64,000 nucleotides of DNA from Actinobacteria bacterium OV320 (GCA_001298545.1 LJCX01000032.1:124001-188000), one strand, 5' to 3'; shown: positions 1-9,523, numbered from the stretch's first letter. The notes: generated by a model not told the origin, from the sequence alone. Numbers and translations are program-made.

Positions 1-558
1 AACTAGGGGAACGCCGCACACCGCGGGTCCTCGACGGCGCCGGCGAGGTGACCGCCACGCTCGCTGAGCAGAACGAGGACGGAACAACGGAAAAACAAGG
101 ATGTCGTGGCGGCGCTGCTGGCGCAGGCCCTCCACGGAGGGGACTGTGAGAGATCCCGGGCTGTCTGCCCTCGTTCGGCCGACAGCGCGGGCAGCGCCTC
201 GCTCGTTGTGCGGGTGTGAACGACACACAGGGGGTTGTGGACCAGTGGCCGCCCGGGGCGGGGTCGCAGCGCCGCGCGCTGAGGTCCCACCTCGAGACGG
301 CCCTCGCCTGGCGCCTGGGGGTATTGCCCCAGCCCGTCGGCGTGGACCTCTCCGGCGAACTGTGGCGGGGCGAGGCGGTGTCATGGACGGCGCCAGCTCA
401 AAGGCTGCGGCCATGACCGAAATCGCGGCCCCGACACCCCGTGACGCTTTCGCGCTCTTGCTGACCGGAAACCAGGCAGGCCGCCGTGGTGGGGCTGTGC
501 TACCGCCTGGCTGACGGCGGTGCGAGGGGCACGACCGCGGACGTCCGTCGACTGCTGA
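1..558. other. Region without a supported gene
   Basis: Several short open frames exist on both strands here, for example a GTG-started frame at 216-416, but none shows a recognisable domain, a convincing ribosome binding site or a conserved-looking start. I see nothing that can be named. The region ends at a hairpin that probably terminates the leftward ABC exporter operon. Confidence 0.4.
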
Positions 559-587
559 GACCCCGGCCCGTGAACACGGCCGGGGTC
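559..587. terminator. Hairpin downstream of the ABC permease
   Basis: GACCCCGGCC at 559-568 pairs perfectly with GGCCGGGGTC at 578-587 around a 9-nt loop. It lies about 40 nt beyond the stop codon of the leftward permease gene and probably ends that operon. There is no clear U tract, which is usual for Streptomyces terminators. Confidence 0.6.
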
Positions 588-626
588 TTCCGCTGTGCGA
601 AGCCGCCGGCGGTGGCGGCGGTCGGC

Positions 627-3461
627 TCAGTCGGCGGCGAGCAGGTGGGCGGGGGCGATCCGGGACAGCCCCCGGATCGGCACCGTCAGAGCCGCCACCA
701 CCAGGGCGGTCGCCGCGAGCGTGGCCAGCAGCGCGGCGCCGACGATCGTGAACAGGTGTCCGTGCAGCACGCCCCGGCCGAGGGTCAGCACCCCGGCCAG
801 GCCGGCCACCGCACCGGACAGGCCGCCCAGCAGAGCCAGTCCGATTCCCTCGTAGAGGGTCAGCTTCGCCAGCTCGCGGTTGGTCCATCCGGTCGCCCGC
901 AGCACCGCGAGATCGGCGGCGCGTTCGCGCTGCGAGATGACCAGGACGTCGATGGCGCCGGCGGCGCCCAGCAGCAAGGACAGGGCGACGCTGAGGTAGT
1001 CGGCCTCGCGCGCCTGCGCCACCACGGCGCTGCCGAGCAGCGACCCGGCCACCTCGCCCCGGAAGGCCAGCGTCAGGGCGAGCAGCACCGTGAAGGCGGC
1101 CACTCCCAGCGCCAGTCCTGCCGCACCCAGCAGCGTGCGGCCCCGCACCCGCAGCAGGTTGAGCATGGCCAGTCCGGCCACCGAACGCACCGGGCGTGCG
1201 CGGAGGGCCGCCGTCACCGGGGGTCGGACGGCTTCCATCGGTCCCAGCCGGGTGGCGAGCCAGGCGGGGATCAGTCCCGCCGCCGTGGCCAGGAGGAGCG
1301 CCACCGGGAGCACGAGGAGTGACTTGGAGCCGGCTTCGGACTGGCCCAGCACCCTGCCCAGCACGTATGCGAGTACCGTGCCCGCGGCTCCGGCGGCGAG
1401 GCCGATCACCGCCAGTTCGCCGAGGACCAGGCGGAGCACTTCGCCACCGCTCCAGCCCAGGCAGCGCAGCGTGCCGATCTCGACGCGACGTGAGCGCACC
1501 GAGGCAAGCGCAGCCTGGCCGAGGAAGAGCGCGCACACGACGAGGACCAGCACGAAGAGCATCGCGCTCTTGGTGTCCACCGCCTTGAGGATGCGCAGTG
1601 CCACGCCCTTGGCGACCCAGCGCTCCGTCACCTGTGCCGAGGCACTCAGCGTCACCGTCTGCGGCGCGGGCGAGCTGCCGACGGTGACGTCGACCTGGAG
1701 CTGGGGGTAGGCGGCCCGGATCGCCCCGGCCACGGCGTTGACCCGAGCCCGGGAGGCCGTGTCGACGCCGGTCACTCCGGCCACCCGGATCCTGATCGCG
1801 CTGACCGGCGCCTTGTCCTGGAGGCTCGGGACCCGGCGGCTCTTGGTGAGCGCGGTGATGGAGTCCATCGTCGTCAGCATGGTGGGCGGCGGGCTGACGT
1901 AGCCACCCAGGTTGCGGTCGGGCTGCAGTGGCTTGCCGTGGAGCTTCGCTCGGGTCGCGCTGTCCGCGCCGGTGACCTGAGGCGCCTGGTAGGTCTCCAA
2001 CGGGGTGTCGGACAGGGGTGAGAAGCCGGGCAGTTCGCCGGTGTCGTAGCGGCCGACCAGGTGGACGAAGGGATTGGGCAGGCGTCCGGAGTCCACGCCG
2101 TCGCAGGTACCGAGCCCGATGCAGTTCGTGGCGGCGTGACTGGTCACCTTCCGGTACTGGGTGCCCTGGTGGTTCTCCTCGGGGACGTTGGTGAACGGCT
2201 GCTGGTTGAAGTTGGTGATCCACAGGCTGGACTTCTGCGGCGGCTGCGGCTGCGCGGCGAGGTCGCCGTCGGAGGTCCGCTGGTAGGTGACCGGGCCGAC
2301 CGTCCAGTAGGCCCCGGTGTCGAACGAGTTCTCGGTCAGTGCCTTCCGGTAGCCCTTGCTCAGGTCGACGCTGGTGCTGCCCACCGTGGTGCCGTGCAGG
2401 CCTCGGACGAAGCTGCCGGCTGTCGGGTTGCCCAGTTTCGAGGGCAGCTCTGCCGGGTCGCCGACGTCCAGACGCTCTACGGTGGCGTCGAGCGTGCCGG
2501 TGGTCAGCGGGTTGTCGCTGAGCAGCGCCGGGATGTAGGAGTCGTGCTGTCCGTGGACGCTCTTGGCGGACGACACCGTCCACGGCTTGTCCCGCTCGGT
2601 GAGCATCCGGCCCGAGGCGATGGTGTCGCCCAGGCCCACCAGCCGGTCCTCGGCCACCGGGTCGATGGCGGACAGCAGCACGGGGTAGCTGACCGGAACG
2701 TCGATGGTGGCCTTGTCCTGGCCGGACTGGCAGTTCATCCGCGAACTCAGGTCCGGGTCGAACGGCGACTTGTCCCTGAGGTCCTCGGCGATGATGTTCG
2801 GCTTCAACGGCAGATTCAGGTTGAACTCGGTCTGCTCTGACTTGTCCCAGTTGAAGTAGAAGCAGACGTCGTACTTCCCCTTGATCCGATACCGCTGGGT
2901 GCTCTTGTCGGCCTCGCCCGTTTCCAGGGTGTCGGACTCGAAGAGGCCGTCCGACTCCGACGCCGACGTCAGGGGGGAGCGGGTGAGGTAGACGTACTCG
3001 TCGGAGGTGCGGTAGGTGCCCAGTCCGGAGGTGAGCGTCGGGCTGATGCGCAGGATCTGCCGGGACGCCTCGCCGTCCAGGAAGCGGGACACGTCCACGG
3101 TGACGGTGCTCGCCACCATGAGGTAGCCGATGTTGGCGACCGGCGCGGCCACGTCGACCCCGGCCATGTCGCCGATGTGCCGGTACTGGTCCATGGTGAT
3201 GCCACCGAACGTGCCGGACAGGAAGTTCGGCGAGACCAGACCGCTCTGCCGCTCCACGTCCGTCTGCGAGTCGGGCGGGCGTACCAGGACGTCGTACGCG
3301 GACCGTGCGTTCTTCTGTACCGTGCCCACGGTGGTCGCCTGGCTCGTGCTCACCGTCGCGGTCAGCAAGGTGAAACTGGTCGCCGCCACCAGGATTCCGG
3401 CGGCCAGGGCCAGCGCGCGTCCGCGCCGCCGCCGGAGCTGATCGAGGATCATCGCTATCAC
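627..3461 (-). CDS. ABC transporter permease, FtsX/MacB type
   Basis: About 944 residues starting at a GTG (VIAMILDQL) whose first bases overlap the stop codon of the upstream ATPase gene as GTGA, so translation is likely coupled. A membrane helix follows an arginine-rich N-terminus near residues 15-35. A long extracytoplasmic region follows, then two FtsX-like blocks of helices in the last third (for example LFVLVLVVCALFLGQAALA and a second set near the C-terminus). The two-FtsX-domain layout and length fit exporters of the MacB/LolE group that handle lipids, peptides or drugs; the substrate is unknown. An ATG three codons in (3452) is an alternative start. Together with the ATPase it forms a full exporter under the divergent PadR regulator. 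Confidence 0.88.
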   Translation of the reverse strand: MIAMILDQLRRRRGRALALAAGILVAATSFTLLTATVSTSQATTVGTVQKNARSAYDVLVRPPDSQTDVERQSGLVSPNFLSGTFGGITMDQYRHIGDMAGVDVAAPVANIGYLMVASTVTVDVSRFLDGEASRQILRISPTLTSGLGTYRTSDEYVYLTRSPLTSASESDGLFESDTLETGEADKSTQRYRIKGKYDVCFYFNWDKSEQTEFNLNLPLKPNIIAEDLRDKSPFDPDLSSRMNCQSGQDKATIDVPVSYPVLLSAIDPVAEDRLVGLGDTIASGRMLTERDKPWTVSSAKSVHGQHDSYIPALLSDNPLTTGTLDATVERLDVGDPAELPSKLGNPTAGSFVRGLHGTTVGSTSVDLSKGYRKALTENSFDTGAYWTVGPVTYQRTSDGDLAAQPQPPQKSSLWITNFNQQPFTNVPEENHQGTQYRKVTSHAATNCIGLGTCDGVDSGRLPNPFVHLVGRYDTGELPGFSPLSDTPLETYQAPQVTGADSATRAKLHGKPLQPDRNLGGYVSPPPTMLTTMDSITALTKSRRVPSLQDKAPVSAIRIRVAGVTGVDTASRARVNAVAGAIRAAYPQLQVDVTVGSSPAPQTVTLSASAQVTERWVAKGVALRILKAVDTKSAMLFVLVLVVCALFLGQAALASVRSRRVEIGTLRCLGWSGGEVLRLVLGELAVIGLAAGAAGTVLAYVLGRVLGQSEAGSKSLLVLPVALLLATAAGLIPAWLATRLGPMEAVRPPVTAALRARPVRSVAGLAMLNLLRVRGRTLLGAAGLALGVAAFTVLLALTLAFRGEVAGSLLGSAVVAQAREADYLSVALSLLLGAAGAIDVLVISQRERAADLAVLRATGWTNRELAKLTLYEGIGLALLGGLSGAVAGLAGVLTLGRGVLHGHLFTIVGAALLATLAATALVVAALTVPIRGLSRIAPAHLLAAD

Positions 3462-4162
3462 GGTCGCAGGCCCCCCAGCCGGTCCAGCACGTCGCCGGAC
3501 GGTGTGACCCGCTGGTCCGAGGTGATCCTGCCGTCCTGCAGACGCACCACCCGGTCGCCGTTGGCGGCGACTTCCGCATCGTGGGATGCGATCAGCATGG
3601 TCATCCCGTAGCGCTCGCGCAGCGACATCAGCAGGTCGATGATCTCCCGCCCGATGACGCTGTCCAGGTTGCCCGTGGGCTCGTCGGCCAGTAACAGTCC
3701 CGGCCGGTTGATCAACGCGCGTGCGACGGCGACGCGTTGCTGCTGTCCGCCCGACAACTGCGAGGGCAGGGCGTCGGCCCGCTGGTCCAGGCCGACAGCT
3801 TCGAGGAGCTCCATGCCGCGCGCACGCCGGTCGAAGTCCACTCTGCGCGGCAGGACGGGGGCGAGCACGTTGTCCAGCACGGTCAGCGCGGGCAGCAGGT
3901 GGAAGCGCTGGAAGACGAAGCCGATACGCCGGCGGTGACGGTCCAGGTCCCGGGGCACCAGCTGTATGCCGTCGATCTCGACGTGCCCCTCGTCGGGCTG
4001 GTCCATGCCGCCCGTCACATGCAGGACGGTGGATTTGCCGGCGCCGGACGGCCCGGTCAGCATCACCACCTCGCCGGCCGCGACCTCCAGGTCGACCTCG
4101 TCCAGAGCGGTCAGCCCGGGATACCGGCGGCTCACCCCGCGTAACGCCACGCTCACAGCCAT
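3458..4162 (-). CDS. ABC transporter ATP-binding protein, LolD/MacB type
   Basis: About 234 residues. Walker A GPSGAGKST, the LSGGQQQRVAVARAL signature, and Walker B LLLADEPTGNLDS are all intact, and the sequence continues to the H-loop (IASHD). This matches the LolD/MacB/SalX class that pairs with FtsX permeases, as it does here. I place the start at ATG 4162 (MAVSVALRG) because a GGGCGAGG-like ribosome site precedes it; an in-frame ATG at 4186 has no such site and lies inside the operator region. The stop overlaps the permease start. Confidence 0.92.
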   Translation of the reverse strand: MAVSVALRGVSRRYPGLTALDEVDLEVAAGEVVMLTGPSGAGKSTVLHVTGGMDQPDEGHVEIDGIQLVPRDLDRHRRRIGFVFQRFHLLPALTVLDNVLAPVLPRRVDFDRRARGMELLEAVGLDQRADALPSQLSGGQQQRVAVARALINRPGLLLADEPTGNLDSVIGREIIDLLMSLRERYGMTMLIASHDAEVAANGDRVVRLQDGRITSDQRVTPSGDVLDRLGGLRP

Positions 4163-4181
4163 TGATGCAGCCTCGCCCTCG

Positions 4182-4233
4182 TACATTGCGCCACATACAT
4201 TGTGGCAATTCAGGGGTATGTTGTCACAATGTA
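4182..4233. promoter_or_regulatory. PadR-type operator between exporter and regulator
   Basis: TACATTGTGGCAA (4196-4208) and TTGTCACAATGTA (4221-4233) form an inverted repeat with one mismatch, separated by 12 bp. A third half-site, TACATTG, sits at 4182-4188. The repeat fills the space between two divergent genes and reaches to within 12 bp of the PadR start codon. This is the expected place for a PadR repressor controlling itself and the exporter. The sites are seen directly; binding is inferred. Confidence 0.75.
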
Positions 4234-4245
4234 GAAGGGACGTAT

Positions 4246-4875
4246 ATGCCGCTCCACCACGCCGTGCTCGCGCTGCTGACCCGGCGACCGAATCACGGAT
4301 ACGAACTCAAGGCCCGCTTCGAGGAGGCCGTCGGTCCGCAGTGGGGTGGCCTGAACATCGGTCACCTCTACCAGATCCTCGAACGGCTGGTCCGTGACGG
4401 CTATGTCTCGCGCTCGCAGGTCACGCAGACCGACCGGCCCGACAAGAACCTCTACACGCTCACCGAGGCGGGCGAGGCCGAGCTGCGCTCGTGGGCGACC
4501 ACCGCCTGGGTGCGCGTCGGCGGCTTCCGCGACGAGCTGTTCCTGAAGCTCCTCGGCGCTGTCGCGCTGGGCCCGCAGGCCCTGACCACGCTCATCGATT
4601 CGCAGCGGCAGACGTACCTGTCCGAGCTCGCGGGCCTGGCACAGCAGCGCCGCGCCCACGCCGACGAGCCGCTGGTCGCCGTCCTGATCGACGCCGCCAT
4701 CGCGCACACCAAGGCCGACCTCGGACTGCTGGACAGCGCCGCACAGCATCTGGGCCCGCTCGCCACGGCACAGAGCGCGCAGGCGCCGGATCGCTCACAC
4801 GCACAGGTGCAGGGCGACACCGACGAGGCCGGCGGTCATGGCGGGATGAGCGGGGACCGTACAGAGTCTGCTTAG
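4246..4875 (+). CDS. PadR family transcriptional regulator
   Basis: 209 residues. The N-terminal winged helix (MPLHHAVLALLTRRPNHGYE, then GHLYQILERLVRDGYV and YTLTEAGEAEL) is typical of PadR. A longer alpha-helical C-terminal dimerisation part follows, as in PadR-s2/AphA-like members. A purine-rich AGAAGGGACG precedes the ATG. Such proteins commonly repress a divergent ABC exporter gene until a toxic ligand arrives, and the layout here matches that. The ligand is unknown. Confidence 0.9.
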   Translation: MPLHHAVLALLTRRPNHGYELKARFEEAVGPQWGGLNIGHLYQILERLVRDGYVSRSQVTQTDRPDKNLYTLTEAGEAELRSWATTAWVRVGGFRDELFLKLLGAVALGPQALTTLIDSQRQTYLSELAGLAQQRRAHADEPLVAVLIDAAIAHTKADLGLLDSAAQHLGPLATAQSAQAPDRSHAQVQGDTDEAGGHGGMSGDRTESA

Positions 4876-4883
4876 ACCGTGTC

Positions 4884-5060
4884 CTACGTGATGAGGCGGA
4901 CGAGGCGTTTGTAGCAGCAGAGGGCGGCGGCGAGCCCGAGAAATGCCAGGTAGTTACGGGGATGGCATTCGTAGCGGGGGCTGAGTCTGCGGTAGCCGGA
5001 CAGCCACGACATCGTGCGCTCGATCACCCACCTCCGACGCGCAACCGCCGGGCGGCCTGA
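4884..5060 (-). pseudogene. IS5-type transposase, C-terminal remnant
   Basis: The reverse strand reads RRRWVIERTMSWLSGYRRLS followed by RYE and a hydrophobic tail ending YKRLVRLIT and a stop at 4884-4886. This is the last catalytic Glu region (W-V-x-E-R-T) and C-terminus of an IS4/IS5-superfamily DDE transposase. Everything upstream of it is missing; the frame simply merges into the toxin-like gene that starts at 5064. It is a dead fragment left by an insertion or deletion event. Confidence 0.82.
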
Positions 5061-5063
5061 CCT

Positions 5064-5453
5064 GTGCCTCCCGTCGTGTACGTCGACTACCGGTGGTTCC
5101 TCGAGCGCCAGGAAGAAGTCCTCCGGGACGACCTGACCGTCAACGACTTCTCAGTGCTTGTCGGCATGGCTCAGCGCCACCGGGTCGACCCGCCCCGGCA
5201 TGATCAGCACGATCCCGACGCCTTCTGGCGGGCTGCCGTCATGCTGGAAGAGTGCGTGCTGCTGCGCCCGCTTCCGGCCCGGAACGAGGTGTATGGATAC
5301 GGCGTCGCCATCGCCTATCTTGAGGCCTGCGGGGAACGGGTGGACTCGAAGTTTGAGCTCTGGCGGGAGCTGATCTACGACATCCGAGAGCTGCGGCTGG
5401 ACTCGTACGGGATCGCCGAGAGGCTGCGTTCCTGGCGCCAGGCCTCACCCTGA
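5064..5453 (+). CDS. Doc/Fic-like toxin component, orphan
   Basis: 129 residues. The start (VVYVDYRWFLERQEEVL) and the block CVLLRPLPARNEVYGYGVA resemble the family annotated in Streptomyces as fic-family toxin-antitoxin system, toxin component. The canonical Fic/Doc loop, HxFx(D/E)GN(K/G)R, aligns with RPLPARNEVYG, so the catalytic His and the GNKR part are not conserved. Adenylylation or phosphorylation activity is therefore doubtful. The antitoxin would normally lie just upstream, but that position holds a transposase fragment. The GTG at 5064 is the first plausible start. Assignment comes from overall pattern, not a catalytic motif. Confidence 0.6.
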   Translation: MPPVVYVDYRWFLERQEEVLRDDLTVNDFSVLVGMAQRHRVDPPRHDQHDPDAFWRAAVMLEECVLLRPLPARNEVYGYGVAIAYLEACGERVDSKFELWRELIYDIRELRLDSYGIAERLRSWRQASP

Positions 5454-5483
5454 CCGGTGCTTCGCGGGCCGCGTCCGTGGCGT

Positions 5484-5903
5484 AGGGCAGGCAGCGACTT
5501 TGCGGCGCACCGGCTGCCCGACGTGCTCACCCTGCCGCTCGCCGCGGCCGCGCTCGTCCTGCTCGGCGTTGCCGCACTGCTGCCGACGCGGGCGGCCGCT
5601 GGACGTCCGCACTGCTCGGCTCCCTCATCCTGGGGGCCCGCTATTTCGTGCTCTTCCTCTTCAGCAAGAGCTTCGGGTTCGGCGATGTGAAGCTCGCCCT
5701 CGTCCTGGGTGCTGTCCTTGGCTGATACGGCTGGGCGAACGTCCTGGTCGGGACGTTCGCCGGGTATGTTCTCGGCGCCCTGTACGGCATCGGCCTGATG
5801 CTTGCGGGCAGGGCCGACCTGTACGAGCAGGATCCCGTTCGGGCGGTTCCTGCTCGCCGGGATGCTGGCCGGTGTGGTCCTGGGCTCCCAGGTGACCAGC
5901 TGA
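5484..5903 (+). pseudogene. Prepilin peptidase (A24 family) pseudogene
   Basis: Pieces in different frames read, in order: DFAAHRLPDVLTLPLAAAAL; a helix ending LILGARYFVLFLFSKSFGFGDVKLALVLG; YGWANVLVGTFAGYVLGALY; and IPFGRFLLAGMLAGVVLGSQ with a stop at 5903. The GFGD motif and the IPFGPFLL-like end are diagnostic of type IV prepilin leader peptidases. A TGA replaces the expected Trp codon before YGW, there are frame changes, and the N-terminal half is missing. It was presumably part of a Tad/pilus or competence locus. Confidence 0.8.
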
Positions 5904-6278
5904 CGGACGACCAGTACACGCCGGAGTGCTGCCCTGTGTCTCTGTTGAGACAGCTTCGGCCTTCCTCACAGAGGCTGGCGCCCTGGTGTGCGACGAACTG
6001 CTGCCCGGCGAACTACTTGATCATCGACACGTCACCTGCTGCCCCTCGCGGAGGCCGCGCACGGTGTCCGCCACCAGTTCCGCTCCCGCGCCTGAGGCGG
6101 AGCCGATCCGACGAGCGAGCTGGGATGAGGAAGGCGAAGGGGAGGAGGTTGTCACCGCGCGGACGCGGGTCGTGGACAAAGCCACGAGATATCCGCCATG
6201 AGCTGCGCCCAGCATGGCGATGCGCGCGACCATGCGCCCCGAATCCGGCTGACCGGTGCTCAGCACCTCGCGCCGTCG
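5904..6278. other. Region without a recognised gene
   Basis: Small frames exist on both strands (for example 6021-6266 on the minus strand), but none has a domain, signal peptide or neighbour relationship that I can support. It is probably decayed sequence between the prepilin peptidase remnant and the UvrA-like gene. Confidence 0.35.
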
Positions 6279-8747
6279 TCAGGAGCGCGCGAGCCGGGCC
6301 GCGAGATAGGGCGCGGTGGCGCTGCGGCGGGCCCTCGCCACCCTGGCCGGCGGCCCCGCCGCGACCCCCCGCCCGCCCGCGTCGCCGCCGCCCGGCCCGA
6401 GGTCGATGACCCAGTCGGCGGTGGCGATCGTGTCCAGGTCGTGCTCGACGAGGACGACCGTGTTGCCGGCGTCGACGAGCCGGTGCAGTTGTCGCAGCAA
6501 CAGCGCGATGTCCGAGGGGTGCAGCCCCGCCGTCGGCTCGTCGAGCAGGTAGAGCGCGTGCCCGCGACGGGCCCGCTGCAGTTCGGTGGCCAGTTTGATG
6601 CGTTGCGCCTCACCACCGCTGAGTTCCGTCGCGGGCTGGCCCAGCCGCAGGTACCCCAGTCCCACCTCGCGTAACGTCTCCAGACTGCGGGAGGCGGCCG
6701 GGACGGTCGACAGGAACTCGGCGGCGGCGTCGACGGACAGCCCCAGCACTTCCGCGATGCTCTTGCCGCGGTAGGTGACTTCCAGCGTTTCGGCGTTGTA
6801 CCGGGCGCCCTCGCAGGTCGGGCAAGGCGCGTAGGTGCCGGGCAGGAACAGCAGTTCCACCGCGACGAATCCTTCGCCCTGGCAGGTCTCGCACCGCCCT
6901 TCGGGCACGTTGAAGGAGAACCGCCCGGCCGAGTAGCCGCGCGCCCTGGCCTCGTCCGTCGACGCGTACAGCTTGCGCACCGCGTCGAACATCCCCGTGT
7001 ACGTGGCCAGGTTGGACCGGGGAGTCCGGCCGATGGGCCGTTGGTCGACCCGGACCAGCCGGTCGAACGACTCGACCCCCGACGCGTCCTGGACGTCGAC
7101 CTCCAGCCGCGCCTCGTCGGGCTCCTCGGGTGCGAGTCCGAGGTGGCCGCGGACGACCTCGGCGAGCACCTGCGTCACCAGCGTCGACTTCCCGGAACCG
7201 GACACGCCCGTCACCGCCGTCAGTACGCACAGCGGTACGTCGACGGACACGTCGTTCAGATTGTGGCGGGAGACGCCGCTCAGGTGCAGCCAGCCGTGCG
7301 GTGTGCGCGGGCGGTGATCGAGCGGCTGGGCGCGCCCGAACAGGTACTGGCTCGTGGCCGAGTCCCCGACCCGCTCAAGACCGGCGACCGGGCCGCTGTA
7401 CAGCACGCGTCCGCCGCCCTCGCCCGCGCCCGGGCCGATGTCGACCACCCAGTCCGCCCGCCGTACGACGTCCATGTCGTGCTCCACGACGAACAGCGAG
7501 TTGCCCGCCGCCTTGAGGCGGTCCAGCACGTCCAGCAGCGGTTCCGCGTCAGCCGGGTGCAGGCCCGCGGAGGGTTCGTCGAGGACGTAGACGACGCCGA
7601 ACAGCCCCGAGCGCAGCTGGGTGGCGATCCTCAGGCGCTGCGCCTCGCCGGGCGACAGGGTCGTCGAGCGGCGGCCGAGGCTGAGATACCCGAGGCCCAG
7701 GTCGAGCAGTACGTCGACCCGCGCGACCAGATCGCCGCAGATCCGGACCGCAACCTCGGTCGTCTCCCCGGATCGGGCGGTCGACGTGGTGGCGCCGGCC
7801 TCGGACCGCGCCGCGACGGGCCGCAGCAGCGCCACGACCTCGGCGAGCGGCATCGCGTTGATCTCGGCGATGGAACGTCCGGCGAAGGTCACGGCGAGCG
7901 CCTCGGGCCGCAGTCCGCTGCCATGACACTCGGGGCAGGGCACACTCCTGACGAAGCGGAGCGCCCGTTCGCGCATCTTCTCGCTCTTGGAGTCGGCGAG
8001 GACGTGCATGACGTGCTGGCGGGCGCTCCAGAACTTGCCCTGGTAGCCGTAGTCGACGCGGTCCTCCTCCGGCTCGATGTACACGGAGGGCTGCTCGTCC
8101 GTGTACAGCAGCCAGTCTCGGTCCTTCTTCCTGAGCCTGCGCCACGGTCGGTCGATGTCGATCCCCAGGCCGTTCACGACACTGCGCAGGTTGGCGCCCT
8201 GCCAGGCGCCCGGCCAGGCGGCGATCGCCCCCTCGCGGATGCTCAGCGAGGGGTCCGGGACGAGCAGGTCCTCGGCGACGTCGTGCACGACGCCCAGTCC
8301 GTGGCACTCCGGGCAGGCGCCGGCCGCGGTGTTGGGTGAGAACGACTCGGCTTCCAGCCGTCCGGCCCCGGGCGGATAGGTGCCGGCGCGGGAGTACAGC
8401 ATGCGCAGCAGATTGGACAGCGTAGTGATGGTGCCGACCGTAGAACGCGAGCTGGGCGACCCGCGTCGCTGCTGCAGGGCCACGGCAGGTGGCAGTCCGG
8501 TGATTTCCTGTACGTGCGGTGCGCCGACCTGTTGCAACAGCCTTCGGGCGTACGGTGCCACGGACTCGAAGTAGCGCCTCTGGGCCTCCGCGTAGAGCGT
8601 GCCGAACGCGAGCGAGGACTTGCCCGAACCGGAGACGCCGGTGAAGGCGACCATCGCGTCCCGCGGAACGTCGACATCGATGTTCCGCAGGTTGTTCTCA
8701 CTGGCGCCCCGGACATGCACGAAGGGGTCGCTCGCGTCCTTGTCCAC
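6279..8747 (-). CDS. UvrA-like excinuclease ATPase (UvrA2/DrrC class)
   Basis: 822 residues with two ABC ATPase modules. The first has Walker A GVSGSGKSS near residue 40, zinc-binding CPECHGLG and CPECHGSG modules, and signature LSPGEAQRLRIATQL. The second has GVSGSGKSTLV, the zinc region CETCQGEGF/CPTCEGARYN, signature LSGGEAQRIKLATEL and Walker B ALYLLDEPTAGLHPSD. Canonical UvrA is about 950 residues. The shorter length fits the class that lacks the UvrB-binding insert, often found with resistance to DNA-binding drugs (DrrC-like). It probably recognises or clears damaged or drug-bound DNA. It appears intact and stands alone. Confidence 0.9.
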   Translation of the reverse strand: MDKDASDPFVHVRGASENNLRNIDVDVPRDAMVAFTGVSGSGKSSLAFGTLYAEAQRRYFESVAPYARRLLQQVGAPHVQEITGLPPAVALQQRRGSPSSRSTVGTITTLSNLLRMLYSRAGTYPPGAGRLEAESFSPNTAAGACPECHGLGVVHDVAEDLLVPDPSLSIREGAIAAWPGAWQGANLRSVVNGLGIDIDRPWRRLRKKDRDWLLYTDEQPSVYIEPEEDRVDYGYQGKFWSARQHVMHVLADSKSEKMRERALRFVRSVPCPECHGSGLRPEALAVTFAGRSIAEINAMPLAEVVALLRPVAARSEAGATTSTARSGETTEVAVRICGDLVARVDVLLDLGLGYLSLGRRSTTLSPGEAQRLRIATQLRSGLFGVVYVLDEPSAGLHPADAEPLLDVLDRLKAAGNSLFVVEHDMDVVRRADWVVDIGPGAGEGGGRVLYSGPVAGLERVGDSATSQYLFGRAQPLDHRPRTPHGWLHLSGVSRHNLNDVSVDVPLCVLTAVTGVSGSGKSTLVTQVLAEVVRGHLGLAPEEPDEARLEVDVQDASGVESFDRLVRVDQRPIGRTPRSNLATYTGMFDAVRKLYASTDEARARGYSAGRFSFNVPEGRCETCQGEGFVAVELLFLPGTYAPCPTCEGARYNAETLEVTYRGKSIAEVLGLSVDAAAEFLSTVPAASRSLETLREVGLGYLRLGQPATELSGGEAQRIKLATELQRARRGHALYLLDEPTAGLHPSDIALLLRQLHRLVDAGNTVVLVEHDLDTIATADWVIDLGPGGGDAGGRGVAAGPPARVARARRSATAPYLAARLARS

Positions 8748-8830
8748 CGTTCCTGAATACCTGATCGCGCCGGGAACCGCGCGACAGGCGCCGTCACCGG
8801 GCGCCGCTCACAGGTTCCCCTGGAGGAGCG

Positions 8831-9523
8831 GACTTCGGGGCCCCCGAGGACGCCGCGCACTCCTTCGGCTCCCGCCTCGGAGAGGGCCGCGTCGGCGCAA
8901 GCGGAGATCTGACCTGTTTCAGCTTCGGCCCGATCAAGAACCTCACCTGTGGCCAGGGCGGCGCCGTCGTCCCCCGCACCCGGACTGACGCCGACACGAT
9001 CCGCCGGATCAGACTGCTCGACATCGCCCAGTCCCAGGCCGAACGCGCCCAGACCACCGGCTACTCCGTGACCGGCTTCGGCCTGCGCTACCAGATGTCC
9101 GGCATTAGCGCAGCCATCGGCCTGGCCCAGCTTGCGCAGTTCGAGCGGACCGAGGCCGCCCACCGCGCCCTGTGGCACACCTACCGGCACGCTCTCGCCC
9201 CGCTGGACCGCGTGACCCTCATCGACGTCGGGCCCGACCGCTGTGTGCCGCACCTCTGCCAGGTCCGTGTGCCCGGCCGCGACACAGTGTTCGCGCAGCT
9301 GAAGGCCCGGGGCATCGGTGTCGGCGTCCACTACCCGCCCAACCACCTCCAGCCCGCTTTCGCCCGGTGGCGGCGCAACCTGCCCGCCACCGAGCACGTT
9401 GCCGGGGAGATCCTGACCCTCCCCTTCCACCGGTACCTGACCGAAACCGACATCGGCCACGTCGTCACCGCCCTTGACGAAGTCCTCACGAGCGTGGGAG
9501 CCGCATCATGCGCCGCATCCTGA
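8831..9523 (+). pseudogene. DegT/DnrJ/EryC1 aminotransferase, 5'-truncated
   Basis: An open frame without a credible start begins GADFGAPEDAAHSFGS, continues with CFSFGPIKNLTCGQGG, whose Lys is the PLP-binding residue of this family, and ends with the family's VHYPPNHLQPAF and LPFHRYLTETDIGHV motifs. The first half, about 150-170 residues, is missing. Intact relatives transaminate keto sugars for antibiotic or surface glycosides. The stop codon overlaps the start of the phosphatase fragment at 9508, which suggests the two were once in one operon. Confidence 0.88.

Noticed and set aside
627..4208. A single 1193-codon minus-strand frame
   Set aside because: The first 250 codons are a shadow of the ABC ATPase gene in another frame; the permease starts at 3461.
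6260..6616. Alternative frames within the UvrA-like gene
   Set aside because: Shadows of the ABC ATPase C-terminus.
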